The notes: generated by a model not told the origin, from the sequence alone. A stretch of 64,000 nt of DNA from Clostridiales bacterium (GCA_021203365.1 JAJQBI010000084.1:18930-82929); one strand, 5' to 3'; positions 9,701-17,445 are shown, counted from the stretch's first letter. Made by a program: numbers and translations.

Positions 9701-9720
9701 TGAAATCTGTTTTCTGCCAT
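6700..9720 (-). CDS. M16C insulinase-family metallopeptidase (presequence-protease type)
   Basis: Large zinc peptidase predicted to degrade short unstructured peptides inside a closed chamber. The 1006 residues carry the inverted zinc motif HILEH (His64, Glu67, His68), near the N-terminus as in M16C, followed by the four-domain M16C architecture to the end (SQICVVGSETAIRRAEEVFGE). There is no signal peptide, so it is probably cytoplasmic. A linker near residues 785-810 is unusually Ala/Gly/Pro-rich and may be a variable hinge. GGGAGG precedes the ATG. It is the upstream neighbour of era and overlaps it. Confidence 0.92.
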   Translation of the reverse strand: MAENRFQAYETVGEEELPDIHSRGTVLRHRKTGARVMLIENEDENKVFSIAFRTPPGDSTGVPHILEHSVLCGSREFPLKDPFVELAKGSLNTFLNAMTYPDKTCYPVASCNDQDFQNLMHVYLDAVFYPNIYQKEEIFRQEGWNYHLEAPEGPLTYNGVVYNEMKGAFSSPDEVLERMIMNSLFPDTAYGVESGGDPDCIPDLTYEDFLDFHRKYYHPSNSFIYLYGNMDMEEKLDFIDRHYLSGFEALEVDSQIRRQPAFDRCRDLTMPYPIAENDSEENNTYLSYNMVVGETTDTMVSLAFEILDYALLSAPGAPLKKALLDAGIGKDIYGSFEDGILQPYFTVVAKGSDPNRKEAFLSVILDTLKGIVKNGIDEKAILAGINYYEFRYREADFSSYPKGLMYGLDILGTWLYEDENPFSQVSLLPVFDRLKKAAGEGYFEGLIQKYLLDNPHGSVVTLVPEKGLAARRDQALAEKLEAYRAGLSMQEREAMVEKTQALAAWQEAGEDPENLKCIPMLKREDIRREINGFTNQALDLEGNLFLYHDVCTNGIGYADVMFEVKNFTPEEVHYLGLLKSVLGCVDTENYSYGELFNEINTWTGGITCGVTVYDDARSTEDFRAMFSFRGKALYPKLDFMGKMILEILQTSKIRDRKRLYEIIAEVKSRASASLVAAGHSTAVLRAASYASPMAAFQDEMAGIGYYHFIEGLEQEFDQRGEEIAEGLCHVMGRLFLPENLCVSYTGEAESLEAAKKLFREIRGGLTAGRAGFPGESGERPEQTCAADKKADSLAAAPDSPWTGVCVKRNEGFLTSGQVQYVAQAGNFRKKGLDYTGALDILRVILSYDYLWINLRVRGGAYGCMSGFKRSGESYLVSYRDPHLRRTLEMYGGVSEYIRNFQADERDMTKYIIGTISGKDVPRTPQMEGSVSTAAWFSHVTEEMVQRERDQILKATEEDIRALAPLMDAILEDSQICVVGSETAIRRAEEVFGEIRPLITGEEKDDE

Positions 9721-9746
9721 AGTTCCTCCCTGTATTTATTCTTCTC

Positions 9747-10334
9747 TCATTCAAACCGCCCCGCGTCTTCCGGGTAGTAAAGCTTCAGCATTTCCCGGGC
9801 GGCCCTGGTGATGATCCCCAGCTCCTCCTCCATGTGAATGGAGGCCGGCAGGGCAATGGCCGTCTCATAGATGTCTCTCTGAAGCTTGTCCTTCGAATTT
9901 TCCTTATTCATGCGCATCACGCCAAACAGTGTGGAATTGTAGGACCGGTCCTCCTGGCACAGCTGAATATAGGTGCCCACCATATGGCAGCATTCCCGGT
10001 AGAGAAGCTGCGCGTGAAGATCGCTTTCGCTGCTCATCTCCTGAAATTTCAGTTTCTTCAGATGCTTTCTTACTTCCTTCTGTACGCCTCTGGATCCAAA
10101 GATCCTGGGACCGGAGCTGCGGTTAAACTCCAGAGTCATCCAGAGAGCGAGAAAACCGTCCGCCCGTCCGCCCTCCGCGGCGCTGGAAGCTTCCGCGTAG
10201 CGAATCTCCCAGATCTGCTTCCGGATGGCGTTTTCCTCCGGCTCCTCCCCCTCCGCCATGGATTTTTCCAGCAGCTCTTTCCTCTTCATGGGGTTATATT
10301 CCCTATAGTATTCCGCGATCGCAGGTGTGTCCAT
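9747..10334 (-). CDS. Conserved hypothetical protein (195 aa)
   Basis: Unrecognised, predicted soluble and mostly helical protein without signal peptide or membrane segment. It contains RFGSRGVQKEV-like basic stretches and two Cys near YRECCHMVGTYIQLC. I recall similar proteins only from Lachnospiraceae; no function is inferred. The ATG at 10334 follows AGAGGAAAT; a longer frame to 10409 lacks a ribosome-binding site and overlaps the neighbour. It lies 26 bp upstream of the M16C gene and 31 bp downstream of the DUF5662-like gene, so it probably shares their transcript. Confidence 0.75.
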   Translation of the reverse strand: MDTPAIAEYYREYNPMKRKELLEKSMAEGEEPEENAIRKQIWEIRYAEASSAAEGGRADGFLALWMTLEFNRSSGPRIFGSRGVQKEVRKHLKKLKFQEMSSESDLHAQLLYRECCHMVGTYIQLCQEDRSYNSTLFGVMRMNKENSKDKLQRDIYETAIALPASIHMEEELGIITRAAREMLKLYYPEDAGRFE

Positions 10335-10365
10335 ATTTCCTCTCTTTCCGGCAGCGCAAAGCCCG

Positions 10366-10923
10366 TTACCTTTTCTTCTTTTTTGCCGGATCCTTCGCCA
10401 GATACACACAGCGGATATAGCGGAGAGTTTTTTCTTCTCCCCGCGCCTGCAGCATCCGCAGAAGGCCTTCCAGCTCCTTCTTCGTCTGTGGATGGATAAA
10501 CCAGAGTTTCTCCTTTGACTTCAAAAAATATTCCAGGGGCTGCCCGTCGTCGTAGGCGTCCCCCAGATAGGTCCTGGAGGCGCTGATCCGGTCCATGACC
10601 ATCTCCGCCACATAGCGGCGGGGCATCTGCGCTCCCATAATCACATGCTCCCCGTCCAGGGAATAGTCTACCCAGTGCTCAAAATGATGCCGGTTGCGGC
10701 CCTTATGGTGCAGCCAGGCCAGAGAAACGCCTGTGGCCTCCCTCTCCGCATTGTTGGGGCTTCGGTCCCCCTGATAGTATCTGCAGCCCACAAGAAATTC
10801 CGTGGGAGAATATTTGGACAGGTCATGGAGCAGCCCCTGCTTATACAGCCCTATCCGGAAGCAGTATTTCATCACCATCCATTTGTGTTTCGTGATCGTC
10901 CTGAAGTGTCGCCACGGATGCAT
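10366..10923 (-). CDS. DUF5662-like protein (185 aa)
   Basis: Small soluble protein with conserved HDLSKYSPTEF and WLHHKGRNRHHFEHW blocks. The His/Asp-rich pattern (HDLSKY, HHKGRNRHH) resembles an HD-type metal-dependent site, which is inference only. The C-terminus is Lys-rich. The ATG at 10923 is preceded by AGGAGGAGG, which decides the start; this puts its first 83 bp inside the end of the upstream GH13-like gene in another frame. The family match is from memory of Lachnospiraceae sequences starting MHPWxHFxTITxHK. Confidence 0.8.
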   Translation of the reverse strand: MHPWRHFRTITKHKWMVMKYCFRIGLYKQGLLHDLSKYSPTEFLVGCRYYQGDRSPNNAEREATGVSLAWLHHKGRNRHHFEHWVDYSLDGEHVIMGAQMPRRYVAEMVMDRISASRTYLGDAYDDGQPLEYFLKSKEKLWFIHPQTKKELEGLLRMLQARGEEKTLRYIRCVYLAKDPAKKKKR

Positions 10924-12784
10924 CCTTTTCCTCCTCCTGTACTCCAATCAGCACCAGAATCGTCCGGGGACCCGCCTGGACAGACCTTTTAAAGGTCTCT
11001 TCCTTTTCCAGGTAAAAGCCTCCGTCCTCCCCGGTGTCCGCAATTTTCTTCCAGCAATGCCCCGCCGGCAGATTGGGAAGGGCAAGGCTGCGGTTTTCCC
11101 AGTGGAAATTATATCCCACATAGATCATGTCGTCCGGGGTTTTGTCCTCTTTCTCAGCATAGGCGCCGCAGTACATAACACCAAACAGACGGCAGGTATT
11201 TTCGCTGTTCAGATACCAGGCCCGTTCCCCGTGGAAGGAAATATCCGGAAAGCCCGCAGCCTTAAAATCCGCCCCCTGCAGCTCCCCGGTCATGTGAAGA
11301 ATGGGGTGCGCCCTGCGGAAGGCAATGGCGTCCTTTACAAAGTCATAAACCTCCCGGTTCCGTTTCAGTCCTCTCCAGTCGATCCATCCTGTGGGGTTGT
11401 CCTGACACCAGGCGTTGTTATTTCCCTCCTGGGAGTTGAGAAACTCATCCCCGCCGTAAAGCATGGGGACTCCCTGGCTTAAAAGCATCATAAGAAAAGC
11501 GTTTTTTACCTGGCGGCGGCGCATCCGGGTGACCAGCTTTTTCCGGCTGGGGCCCTCCACTCCGCAGTTCCAGGAGTAATTGAAATTGTTTCCGTCCCGG
11601 TTATCCTCTCCGTTGGCCTCGTTGTGTTTATAGTTATAGCTCACCAGATCGTTCATGGTAAAACCGTCCTGGTAAACCATATAGTTGATCACCCCGCTGG
11701 AGTCGCCGTTGTGGCGGACGTGGTACGCCGCGCTCTCCACCATTCCCTCGTCGCTTTTCAGGAAGCGGCGCATATCCCGGTAAAAATCCGGGCTGCAGAC
11801 GGCTGTCCGGCGTTTTTTCTCCCCCCGGTTCGCGGCGAAGCGCGCTCCGTCATAGCCCTGGAAAATCATTTTGCAGTCAGAGAGAATGCCGTCCCTGGAA
11901 AGGAGATCCAGAAGGCTGCCGCTGCCCAGAACGTGAAACCCGTCCACATGAAAGGTAAGTCTCCAGAACTGAAGAACCCGCAGAGCCAGAAGCGAACTGA
12001 CCTCCTCCGGGAAGTAAAACTCCAGAATGCATTCCATCCCCGCCTCATGAAGGGCCTTCACCAGGGCGCAGAATTCTGCCTCCGGCTGTGCCTTCGCGCT
12101 GTAGGAGCGCTTGGGTGCGAAATAATATCCGGGTATGTAGCCCCAGTAGTTCACCCGGTCTGTGTTTACCACCTGGGTTACCTGACCGCTGCTCTCCCCT
12201 TTGGAAGGGACCTCCGGGAACTCATATACCGGCATAAGCTCCAGAGCGTTGACTCCCAGATCCTTCCAGTAGGGGATCCTCTCCGTAAGCCCCGCAAAGG
12301 TGCCCCGGTTTTTTCCTCCGTTTTTCAAAAGCATGGTGTAGCCCCGCACATGGAGCTTATAAAGAATCATGTCCGCGAAATCCAGATCCGGGGCCTTCTC
12401 CTCCCCCCAGTCAAAGGGCACCTCCGGGAAAAAACCGCTGCGGATTTTGTGTTCATCCTCGTCGGGAGGCGCCCCGAACCGGTTTCTTCCAAGAATGACC
12501 GGCGCGGCAGGATCCGGGCAGACTGTACCGTTGATCCGATAGTTGTATTCCCAGCCTTCCGGCGAAAAGTCCGGAAAATACATGGCATGTACCCGGCCGG
12601 CCCGGGCTTCCTGTGAAAAGGGAATCTCCCGCACAGGCTTTTTTCCGTTTTTCCGATAAAGAAGAAGGGAAACCTCCGCGTCCTCCGGCGCCTCCACCGC
12701 GAAATTATATCCCCCCTCCATCTTGACAGCCCCCAGCATAAAGGGGCATCCTTTCGCGGCTTCTTCTTTTTTTCTTCCGCCCAT
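10841..12784 (-). CDS. GH13-like (isoamylase/GlgX fold) protein lacking catalytic residues
   Basis: The 647 residues align with the isoamylase/debranching GH13 fold: an N-terminal beta-sandwich (about 15-110), a barrel (about 135-520) and a C-terminal beta domain. Substrate-side motifs are kept (DGFTMNDLVSYN at 373-384, HNEANGEDNRDG at 387-398, SWNCGVEG), but the active site is not. The nucleophile motif DGFRFD reads DGFHVL (281-286), the acid/base Glu in AEPWD is Gln309 (FQGYD), and the His of AHDG is Gln372. Only the third Asp (373) remains. It is probably a binding or regulatory pseudoenzyme of glycogen metabolism. AAGGAGGG precedes the ATG. Confidence 0.85.
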   Translation of the reverse strand: MGGRKKEEAAKGCPFMLGAVKMEGGYNFAVEAPEDAEVSLLLYRKNGKKPVREIPFSQEARAGRVHAMYFPDFSPEGWEYNYRINGTVCPDPAAPVILGRNRFGAPPDEDEHKIRSGFFPEVPFDWGEEKAPDLDFADMILYKLHVRGYTMLLKNGGKNRGTFAGLTERIPYWKDLGVNALELMPVYEFPEVPSKGESSGQVTQVVNTDRVNYWGYIPGYYFAPKRSYSAKAQPEAEFCALVKALHEAGMECILEFYFPEEVSSLLALRVLQFWRLTFHVDGFHVLGSGSLLDLLSRDGILSDCKMIFQGYDGARFAANRGEKKRRTAVCSPDFYRDMRRFLKSDEGMVESAAYHVRHNGDSSGVINYMVYQDGFTMNDLVSYNYKHNEANGEDNRDGNNFNYSWNCGVEGPSRKKLVTRMRRRQVKNAFLMMLLSQGVPMLYGGDEFLNSQEGNNNAWCQDNPTGWIDWRGLKRNREVYDFVKDAIAFRRAHPILHMTGELQGADFKAAGFPDISFHGERAWYLNSENTCRLFGVMYCGAYAEKEDKTPDDMIYVGYNFHWENRSLALPNLPAGHCWKKIADTGEDGGFYLEKEETFKRSVQAGPRTILVLIGVQEEEKDASVATLQDDHETQMDGDEILLPDRAV

Positions 12785-12821
12785 CCTCTGTACCCTCCTT
12801 TTTATTTTCTCCTGTATAGAA

Positions 12822-12890
12822 CCCCGGCCTCATAAATGCCCGTGCAGGCATCCTGCATTTACGGCCTTCCGTCCCCCTGTACTATCGTAT
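12822..12890 (-). repeat. Stem-loop element A, diverged copy
   Basis: Stem ATAAATGC.../...GCATTTA with the inner GTGCAGGCA core and the tail CCCCTGTACTATCGTATG, a decayed form of the copies at 13670 and 37547. It spans the exoA stop codon and the leader of the GH13-like gene. Confidence 0.55.
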
Positions 12891-13634
12891 GTCCAGTTCA
12901 ACCGGGCAGTGATCCGAGCCCAGAATCTCTGTGTGTATCTTCGCGTCCGCAAGCCTCTCCTCCAGAGAAGCAGAGACAATAAAATAGTCGATCCGCCACC
13001 CCGCGTTCTTTTCCCTGGCCTTAAACCGGTAGGACCACCAGGAATAAATCCCCTCCTGATCCGGGTAAAAATACCGGAAGGTATCAATAAATCCGGCTTC
13101 CAGCATTCTGGAAAAGCAGGCGCGCTCTTCGTCTGTAAAACCGGCATTTTTGTGATTGGTGCGGGGGTTCTTCAGGTCGATCTCCTGATGGGCCACGTTC
13201 ATGTCGCCGCAGCAAATCACCGGTTTCTTCTCCTGAAGCTTTTGCAGATGGGAAAGAAAGGCGCTCTCCCATTCCATGCGGTAAGACAGCCTCCTCAGGT
13301 CATTCTGGGAGTTCGGCGTGTAGACCGTTACCTGATAAAAATCCGGAAATTCCAGTGTGATGACCCGGCCCTCCTGGTCGTGCTCCGAAATGCCCAGGCC
13401 CATGGACACGGAAAGAGGCTCCCGCCTTGTAAATACCGCCGTGCCGGAATAGCCCTTTCTCTGGGCGTAATTCCAGTACTGATGATACCCGGGGAGCTCC
13501 AGCACAGCCTGCCCCTCCTGGCATTTGGTCTCCTGAATGCAGAACAGATCTGCGTCCAGTTTTTCAAAGGTTTCCTGGAAGCCTTTGCCAAGGCAGGCAC
13601 GGATTCCGTTTACATTCCATGAGATCAGCTTCAT
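12882..13634 (-). CDS. xth: Exodeoxyribonuclease III (ExoA/Xth)
   Basis: Mg-dependent AP endonuclease and 3'-5' exonuclease of base-excision repair. The 250-residue protein opens with MKLISWNVNGIRAC, has the metal-binding Glu35 in IQETKCQ, the catalytic DMNVAHQEIDLKNP block and the terminal SDHCPVELDI. Length is normal. The ATG at 13634 follows AAAGGA; an upstream in-frame extension to 13709 has no family support. It is transcribed from the promoter at 13731-13758, with element A in its leader. Confidence 0.96.
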   Translation of the reverse strand: MKLISWNVNGIRACLGKGFQETFEKLDADLFCIQETKCQEGQAVLELPGYHQYWNYAQRKGYSGTAVFTRREPLSVSMGLGISEHDQEGRVITLEFPDFYQVTVYTPNSQNDLRRLSYRMEWESAFLSHLQKLQEKKPVICCGDMNVAHQEIDLKNPRTNHKNAGFTDEERACFSRMLEAGFIDTFRYFYPDQEGIYSWWSYRFKAREKNAGWRIDYFIVSASLEERLADAKIHTEILGSDHCPVELDIR

Positions 13635-13669
13635 CTTTTCGTTCCTTTCATCCTGAATCCTCTTGTCCT

Positions 13670-13740
13670 CGGGATCCAATCTCCTGAATGCCAGTGCAGG
13701 CACCTGCATTCAGGACCTTTGCTCCCTTGTATCATAACAT
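13670..13740 (-). repeat. Stem-loop element A, copy in exoA leader
   Basis: Stem TCCTGAATGC (13682-13691) / GCATTCAGGA (13706-13715) with an inner TGCAGGCA core, flanked by CGGGATCCAATC and CCCTTGTATCATAA. About 70 bp are shared with 37547-37614. The TATGAT at its end serves as the -10 box for exoA. Confidence 0.75.
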
Positions 13741-13758
13741 ATTTTCCTGATAAGTCAA
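13731..13758 (-). promoter_or_regulatory. Promoter of exoA
   Basis: Minus-strand TTGACT (13758-13753), 16-bp spacer, TATGAT (13736-13731). The -10 box is the conserved end of repeat element A. Confidence 0.65.
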
Positions 13759-13805
13759 AATTTTTTCGGGAAATTTCTGTTTTTTCAGTTTTTTCATCCC
13801 GGCGA

Positions 13806-13834
13806 TTGCCATTCCCCGCCGCTTCTGTTATAAT
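13806..13834 (+). promoter_or_regulatory. Promoter of DUF1292 gene
   Basis: TTGCCA (13806-13811), 17-bp spacer, TATAAT (13829-13834), about 65 bp upstream of the start codon. Confidence 0.75.
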
Positions 13835-13898
13835 TTCCTGTAGCGTTCGTTTCCCTTGGAACGACACAGCAAAAATCAAACAATCAGGAGGTTTATCT

Positions 13899-14264
13899 AT
13901 GCGTGAAGAATATCCAGACGCCGGCTGCTCGCCCAGTGACTGCGCTTCCTGCCAGGCCGGATGTGAAAAAAATACGGAACACCACACTCTCACCCTGACC
14001 CTGGAGGACGACACAGAGGTGGAATGCGCGATTCTGACCGTTTTTCCCGCGGGGACCAGAGAATACATCGCTCTTCTGCCCCTGGATGAGAACGGACAGA
14101 ACCACACCGGGGAGGTTTATCTCTATGCCTTTTCCCGCACTCCGTCCGGCGACCCCATGCTGGAAAACATTGAGGACGACGAAGAGTACGCCCTGGCCGG
14201 ACAGGAATTCCACAAAGTTCTGGAAAAAGCCCGGGAGGACGAGGAGGCGGGGGTTCCGCTGTAA
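13899..14264 (+). CDS. DUF1292 family protein (121 aa)
   Basis: Small acidic cytoplasmic protein of unknown function. The C-terminal two thirds show the DUF1292 pattern: LEDDTEVECAILTVF, YIALLPLDENG, GEVYLYAF, and the acidic IEDDEEYALAGQEFHKVL. The N-terminus adds a Cys cluster (C-x6-C-x2-C-x3-C: CSPSDCASCQAGC) that could bind a metal; this is inference. The ATG at 13899 follows AGGAGG with good spacing, and the longer frame from 13719 lacks one. It is one of only three plus-strand genes in the window and converges on dut with a single base between the stop codons. Confidence 0.88.
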   Translation: MREEYPDAGCSPSDCASCQAGCEKNTEHHTLTLTLEDDTEVECAILTVFPAGTREYIALLPLDENGQNHTGEVYLYAFSRTPSGDPMLENIEDDEEYALAGQEFHKVLEKAREDEEAGVPL

Positions 14265-14265
14265 T

Positions 14266-14787
14266 CTACCGCATCTGCTTTGTGGTGCTGCCCAGGCCTC
14301 CGTTCCGGACCTGGGTAACCTGATCGTCCACGGTAATGCCGTACTCCATGAAGATCCCCTGCATAAAGCCTGTGCCCGCGGGGATCTTCACGGTTTTCCC
14401 CTCCTTCGTATCGTTGGTCAGCCGTGCGAAAATATGGCCCTCGTTGTCGGAATAAAAGTAGTCGCTGTCGATGATCCCCACTGTATTGTTCATCTGCAGA
14501 CGATATTTAAAGCCCAGCCCGCTTCTGGGGTAACACTGCAGCACCCACTCCCGCTCCATCTCCACCCGGATTCCCGTGGGGATCTTCACCATTTCCCCCG
14601 GCCCCAGGGTAATCTCCACCGGGGCAAAAAAATCATATCCCGCGCTGCCGGCCGTCGCTCTTTGGGGCAGAGTGATTCCCTGATAGATTTCCCGGATCTT
14701 CTCCTCCGGAGTTTCCCCAAAGGTATCCCTCCAGTCCTCCTTGAACCTCTCAAAGCTTACCCTGTGAAATTTTGCGATTCTTCTCAT
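14266..14787 (-). CDS. dut: dUTP diphosphatase
   Basis: Trimeric dUTPase that converts dUTP to dUMP and keeps uracil out of DNA. The 173 residues show motif 1 AGSAGYDFFA, motif 2 PRSGLGF, motif 3 GIIDSDY and the C-terminal P-loop-like motif 5 RNGGLGSTTK. An N-terminal extension of about 45 residues (FERFKEDWRDTFGETPEEKI) precedes the core. AGGAGG precedes the ATG. It lies just downstream of nrdG, consistent with a shared role in DNA precursor supply, though a strong terminator separates them. Confidence 0.93.
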   Translation of the reverse strand: MRRIAKFHRVSFERFKEDWRDTFGETPEEKIREIYQGITLPQRATAGSAGYDFFAPVEITLGPGEMVKIPTGIRVEMEREWVLQCYPRSGLGFKYRLQMNNTVGIIDSDYFYSDNEGHIFARLTNDTKEGKTVKIPAGTGFMQGIFMEYGITVDDQVTQVRNGGLGSTTKQMR

Positions 14788-14808
14788 AAATCCTCCTGAC
14801 GCAAAAAG

Positions 14809-14834
14809 CCGGACCCCAAAACCCGGATCCGGCC
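14809..14834 (-). terminator. Intrinsic terminator after nrdG
   Basis: Minus strand GCCGGATCCGGG, TTTT loop, GGGGTCCGGC, followed by TTTTTG. It ends transcription just past the frameshifted nrdG end at 14846, which supports the longer nrdG frame as the real gene end. Confidence 0.85.
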
Positions 14835-14845
14835 CTGACCATCTG

Positions 14846-15339
14846 TCAGCTGTCTGCGTGTAAAATTACCTTTCCCTGGGCGAGACTGGCCGGGACATCA
14901 ATCACCCGCTGATTCGCGGAGCCCTTCCACTTAAGGAGGCGTTCTTTTTTTTCGCCTCAAACTCGCCGTCCACACATACATCCAGATATTCCGCGATCTC
15001 CAGACTCTCCACCTCCTCCCAGAGGGAGCCGGTGTAAAGCCAGATCGTCTTGTCCGGATATCTCTCCCGGATTTCCCGGGCCAGGGCGGTTACCCCCTCT
15101 ATGTTGGAGGGATGAAGAGGATCCCCTCCGGAAAAGGTTATTCCGCTGATATAATCCCGGTCCAGGATGGAAAAAATCTCCTCTCTCTCCTTATCCGTAA
15201 ACGGCAGCCCGCCCTCCGGGTCCCAGGTCACCGGGTTCTGGCACTGCCGGCAGTGATGAGAGCAGCCGGCCACCCAGAGCACAACCCGAAGGCCGTCCCC
15301 GTTTAACATATCGTCTCTGGTAATGTTGTGATATCTCAT
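14846..15339 (-). CDS. nrdG: Anaerobic ribonucleotide reductase activase NrdG, -1 frameshift at A-run
   Basis: Radical-SAM enzyme that installs the glycyl radical on class III reductase NrdD. The first frame has CSHHCRQC (Cys26, Cys30, Cys33) and FSGGDPL but stops early at 14902 after 145 residues with an unrelated tail. A run of eight A (minus strand, 14952-14945) gives codons AAA AAA AAG, a perfect A-AAA-AAG slippery site. A -1 shift there restores ERLLKWKGSANQRVIDVPAS, the normal NrdG C-terminus, ending at 14846 with about 164 residues. It may be programmed frameshifting, transcriptional slippage, or a lost A. No nrdD is in this window. It starts 10 bp after pnp. Confidence 0.85.
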
Positions 15340-15348
15340 AAATAATTC

Positions 15349-17445
15349 TTATCTCGCGTTTTTGGGCACGTCCTTCATGCTGAAGCTCATACGGCCCATC
15401 TTGTCCTTCCCCAGGCAGATCACCTTAACCGTATCGCCCAGCGAGAGGACATCCTCCACGCGGTTAATCCTTTCTCTGGCAATCCTGGAAATGTGCACCA
15501 TTCCCTCCTTGCCCGGGGCAAACTCGATGAAGGCCCCAAATTCCTTGATGCTGACAACAGTTCCGGTGAGGATCTGTCCCGCCTCAAAGTCTGTGACAAT
15601 GATCTCCACCATTCTCTTTGCCTCTTCCATGGCCCGGGCATCCGTTCCGCAGATGGAAACGCCGCCGTCGTCGGAAATGTCGATCTGCACACCGGTGCGC
15701 TCAATAATGGCGTTGATGGTCTTGCCTCTCTGGCCCACCACATCACCGATCTTCTGGGGATCAATCTGTACCTGTATGATCTTGGGTGCGTATTTGCCCA
15801 CTGTGGGACGGGGCTGGGCGATGGTCTTCTCCATCACCTCGGTGAGGATATATTCCCTGGCCTCCTTGGTGCGGTAAATGGCCTCTTCCACAATGGGTCT
15901 GGTCAGACCGTGAATCTTGATATCCATCTGGATGGCGGTAATTCCGTCATGGGTTCCGGCCACCTTAAAGTCCATATCTCCGAAGAAGTCCTCCAGGCCC
16001 TGGATATCGGTGAGCACGATATAATCGTCATCGGTCTCCCCGGTCACCAGACCGCAGGAAATTCCGGCCACCGGCTTGCGGATGGGTACGCCCGCCGCCA
16101 TCAGAGACATGGAGGAGGCGCAGATGCTGGCCTGAGAGGTCGAACCGTTGGACTCAAAGGTCTCGGACACGGTGCGGATGGCATAGGGGAATTCCGTCTC
16201 TGAGGGCAGAACCGGAATCAGCGCCCGCTCCGCCAGAGCGCCATGGCCGATCTCCCGGCGTCCCGGTCCTCTGGAGGGCTTGGTCTCTCCTACAGAGTAG
16301 GACGGGAAATTATAATGGTGCATATATCTCTTGGAGGTCTCAAACTCATCCAGGCCGTCCAGTCTCTGGGCGTCCGCCAGGGGCGCCAGGGTGGTCACGG
16401 TACAGATCTGCGTCTGGCCTCTGGTAAACATGGCAGAGCCGTGTACTCTGGGAATGATATCCACCTCCGCGGCAAGGGGACGGATCTGCCTGATCTCACG
16501 GCCGTCGGGGCGTTTGTGATCCCGCAGGATCATCTTGCGGACGGTCTTCTTCTGATACTGATATACCGCCTCGCCCAGTACAGACAGCCAGTCCTCCCGG
16601 TCTGCGAAGGCTTCCTTCAGCTTCTCGGTGATCTGGCGGATGTTCTCCTCCCGGGTCTGCTTGTCATCGGTAAATACCGCCACCTCCATCTCCTGGGGAG
16701 GAACAATTTCCCGGATGGCGTCGAAAAGCTCCTGGGGAACGGCGCAGGAGGCATAGGAATGCTTGGGCTTCCCGCACTCCGCCACAATTTTGTCAAAAAA
16801 GGCGATGATCTGCTGATTTACCTCATGGGCTTTATAAATGGCATCGATCATCTGAGCCTCAGGAATCTCATTGGCGCCCGCCTCAATCATGATCACCTTC
16901 TCCCGGGTGGAGGCAACCGTCAGCTGCAGATCGGAGATCTCCTTCTCCGCCAGGCTTGGGTTTATCACATACCGGCCGTCGATCAGGCCCACCTGGGTCG
17001 TGGCGCAGGGGCCGTCAAAGGGAATATCGGAAATACTGGCCGCCAGGGAAGAGCCCAGCATGGCCGGAATCTCCGGGTTGCACTCCGGATCCACAGACAT
17101 AACCATGTTTACAAGGGTCACGTCATTGCGGTAATCCTTGGGGAAAAGAGGGCGCATGGGACGGTCGATGACACGGGAGGTCAGGATGGCGTGCTCCGTG
17201 GCCTTTCCCTCTCTTTTGTTAAAGCCGCCGGGGATCTTGCCCACAGCGTACATTTTCTCCTCATAATCCACGCTGAGGGGGAAGAAATCGATTCCTTCCC
17301 TGGGCTCCTTCGAGGCCGTAGCCGTGGAGAGAACGGTGGTGTCGCCGTAATGCATCAGAGCGGCGCCGTTGGCCTGCCTGGCCACACGGTCAATGTCAAC
17401 GGTCAGGGTTCTTCCCGCAAGTTCCATAGAATAACTTTTGTACAT
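15349..17445 (-). CDS. pnp: Polyribonucleotide nucleotidyltransferase (PNPase)
   Basis: Phosphorolytic 3'-5' exoribonuclease in mRNA decay. The 698 residues show two RNase PH-like cores (the second with GETKPSRGPGRREIGHG), then a KH domain (IGDVVGQRGKTINAIIERTG) and a C-terminal S1 domain (GTVVSIKEFGAFIEF). The ATG at 17445 follows AAGGAG; the longer upstream frame is not family-like. It is downstream of rpsO, the order also seen in E. coli, with a terminator-like hairpin and a separate long leader hairpin in between. Confidence 0.97.
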   Translation of the reverse strand: MYKSYSMELAGRTLTVDIDRVARQANGAALMHYGDTTVLSTATASKEPREGIDFFPLSVDYEEKMYAVGKIPGGFNKREGKATEHAILTSRVIDRPMRPLFPKDYRNDVTLVNMVMSVDPECNPEIPAMLGSSLAASISDIPFDGPCATTQVGLIDGRYVINPSLAEKEISDLQLTVASTREKVIMIEAGANEIPEAQMIDAIYKAHEVNQQIIAFFDKIVAECGKPKHSYASCAVPQELFDAIREIVPPQEMEVAVFTDDKQTREENIRQITEKLKEAFADREDWLSVLGEAVYQYQKKTVRKMILRDHKRPDGREIRQIRPLAAEVDIIPRVHGSAMFTRGQTQICTVTTLAPLADAQRLDGLDEFETSKRYMHHYNFPSYSVGETKPSRGPGRREIGHGALAERALIPVLPSETEFPYAIRTVSETFESNGSTSQASICASSMSLMAAGVPIRKPVAGISCGLVTGETDDDYIVLTDIQGLEDFFGDMDFKVAGTHDGITAIQMDIKIHGLTRPIVEEAIYRTKEAREYILTEVMEKTIAQPRPTVGKYAPKIIQVQIDPQKIGDVVGQRGKTINAIIERTGVQIDISDDGGVSICGTDARAMEEAKRMVEIIVTDFEAGQILTGTVVSIKEFGAFIEFAPGKEGMVHISRIARERINRVEDVLSLGDTVKVICLGKDKMGRMSFSMKDVPKNAR

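Noticed and set aside
14902..15339. Treating the 145-residue nrdG frame as a naturally short protein
   Set aside because: Its last 12 residues match nothing expected, while the -1 frame continues with the conserved NrdG end and stops just before the terminator.
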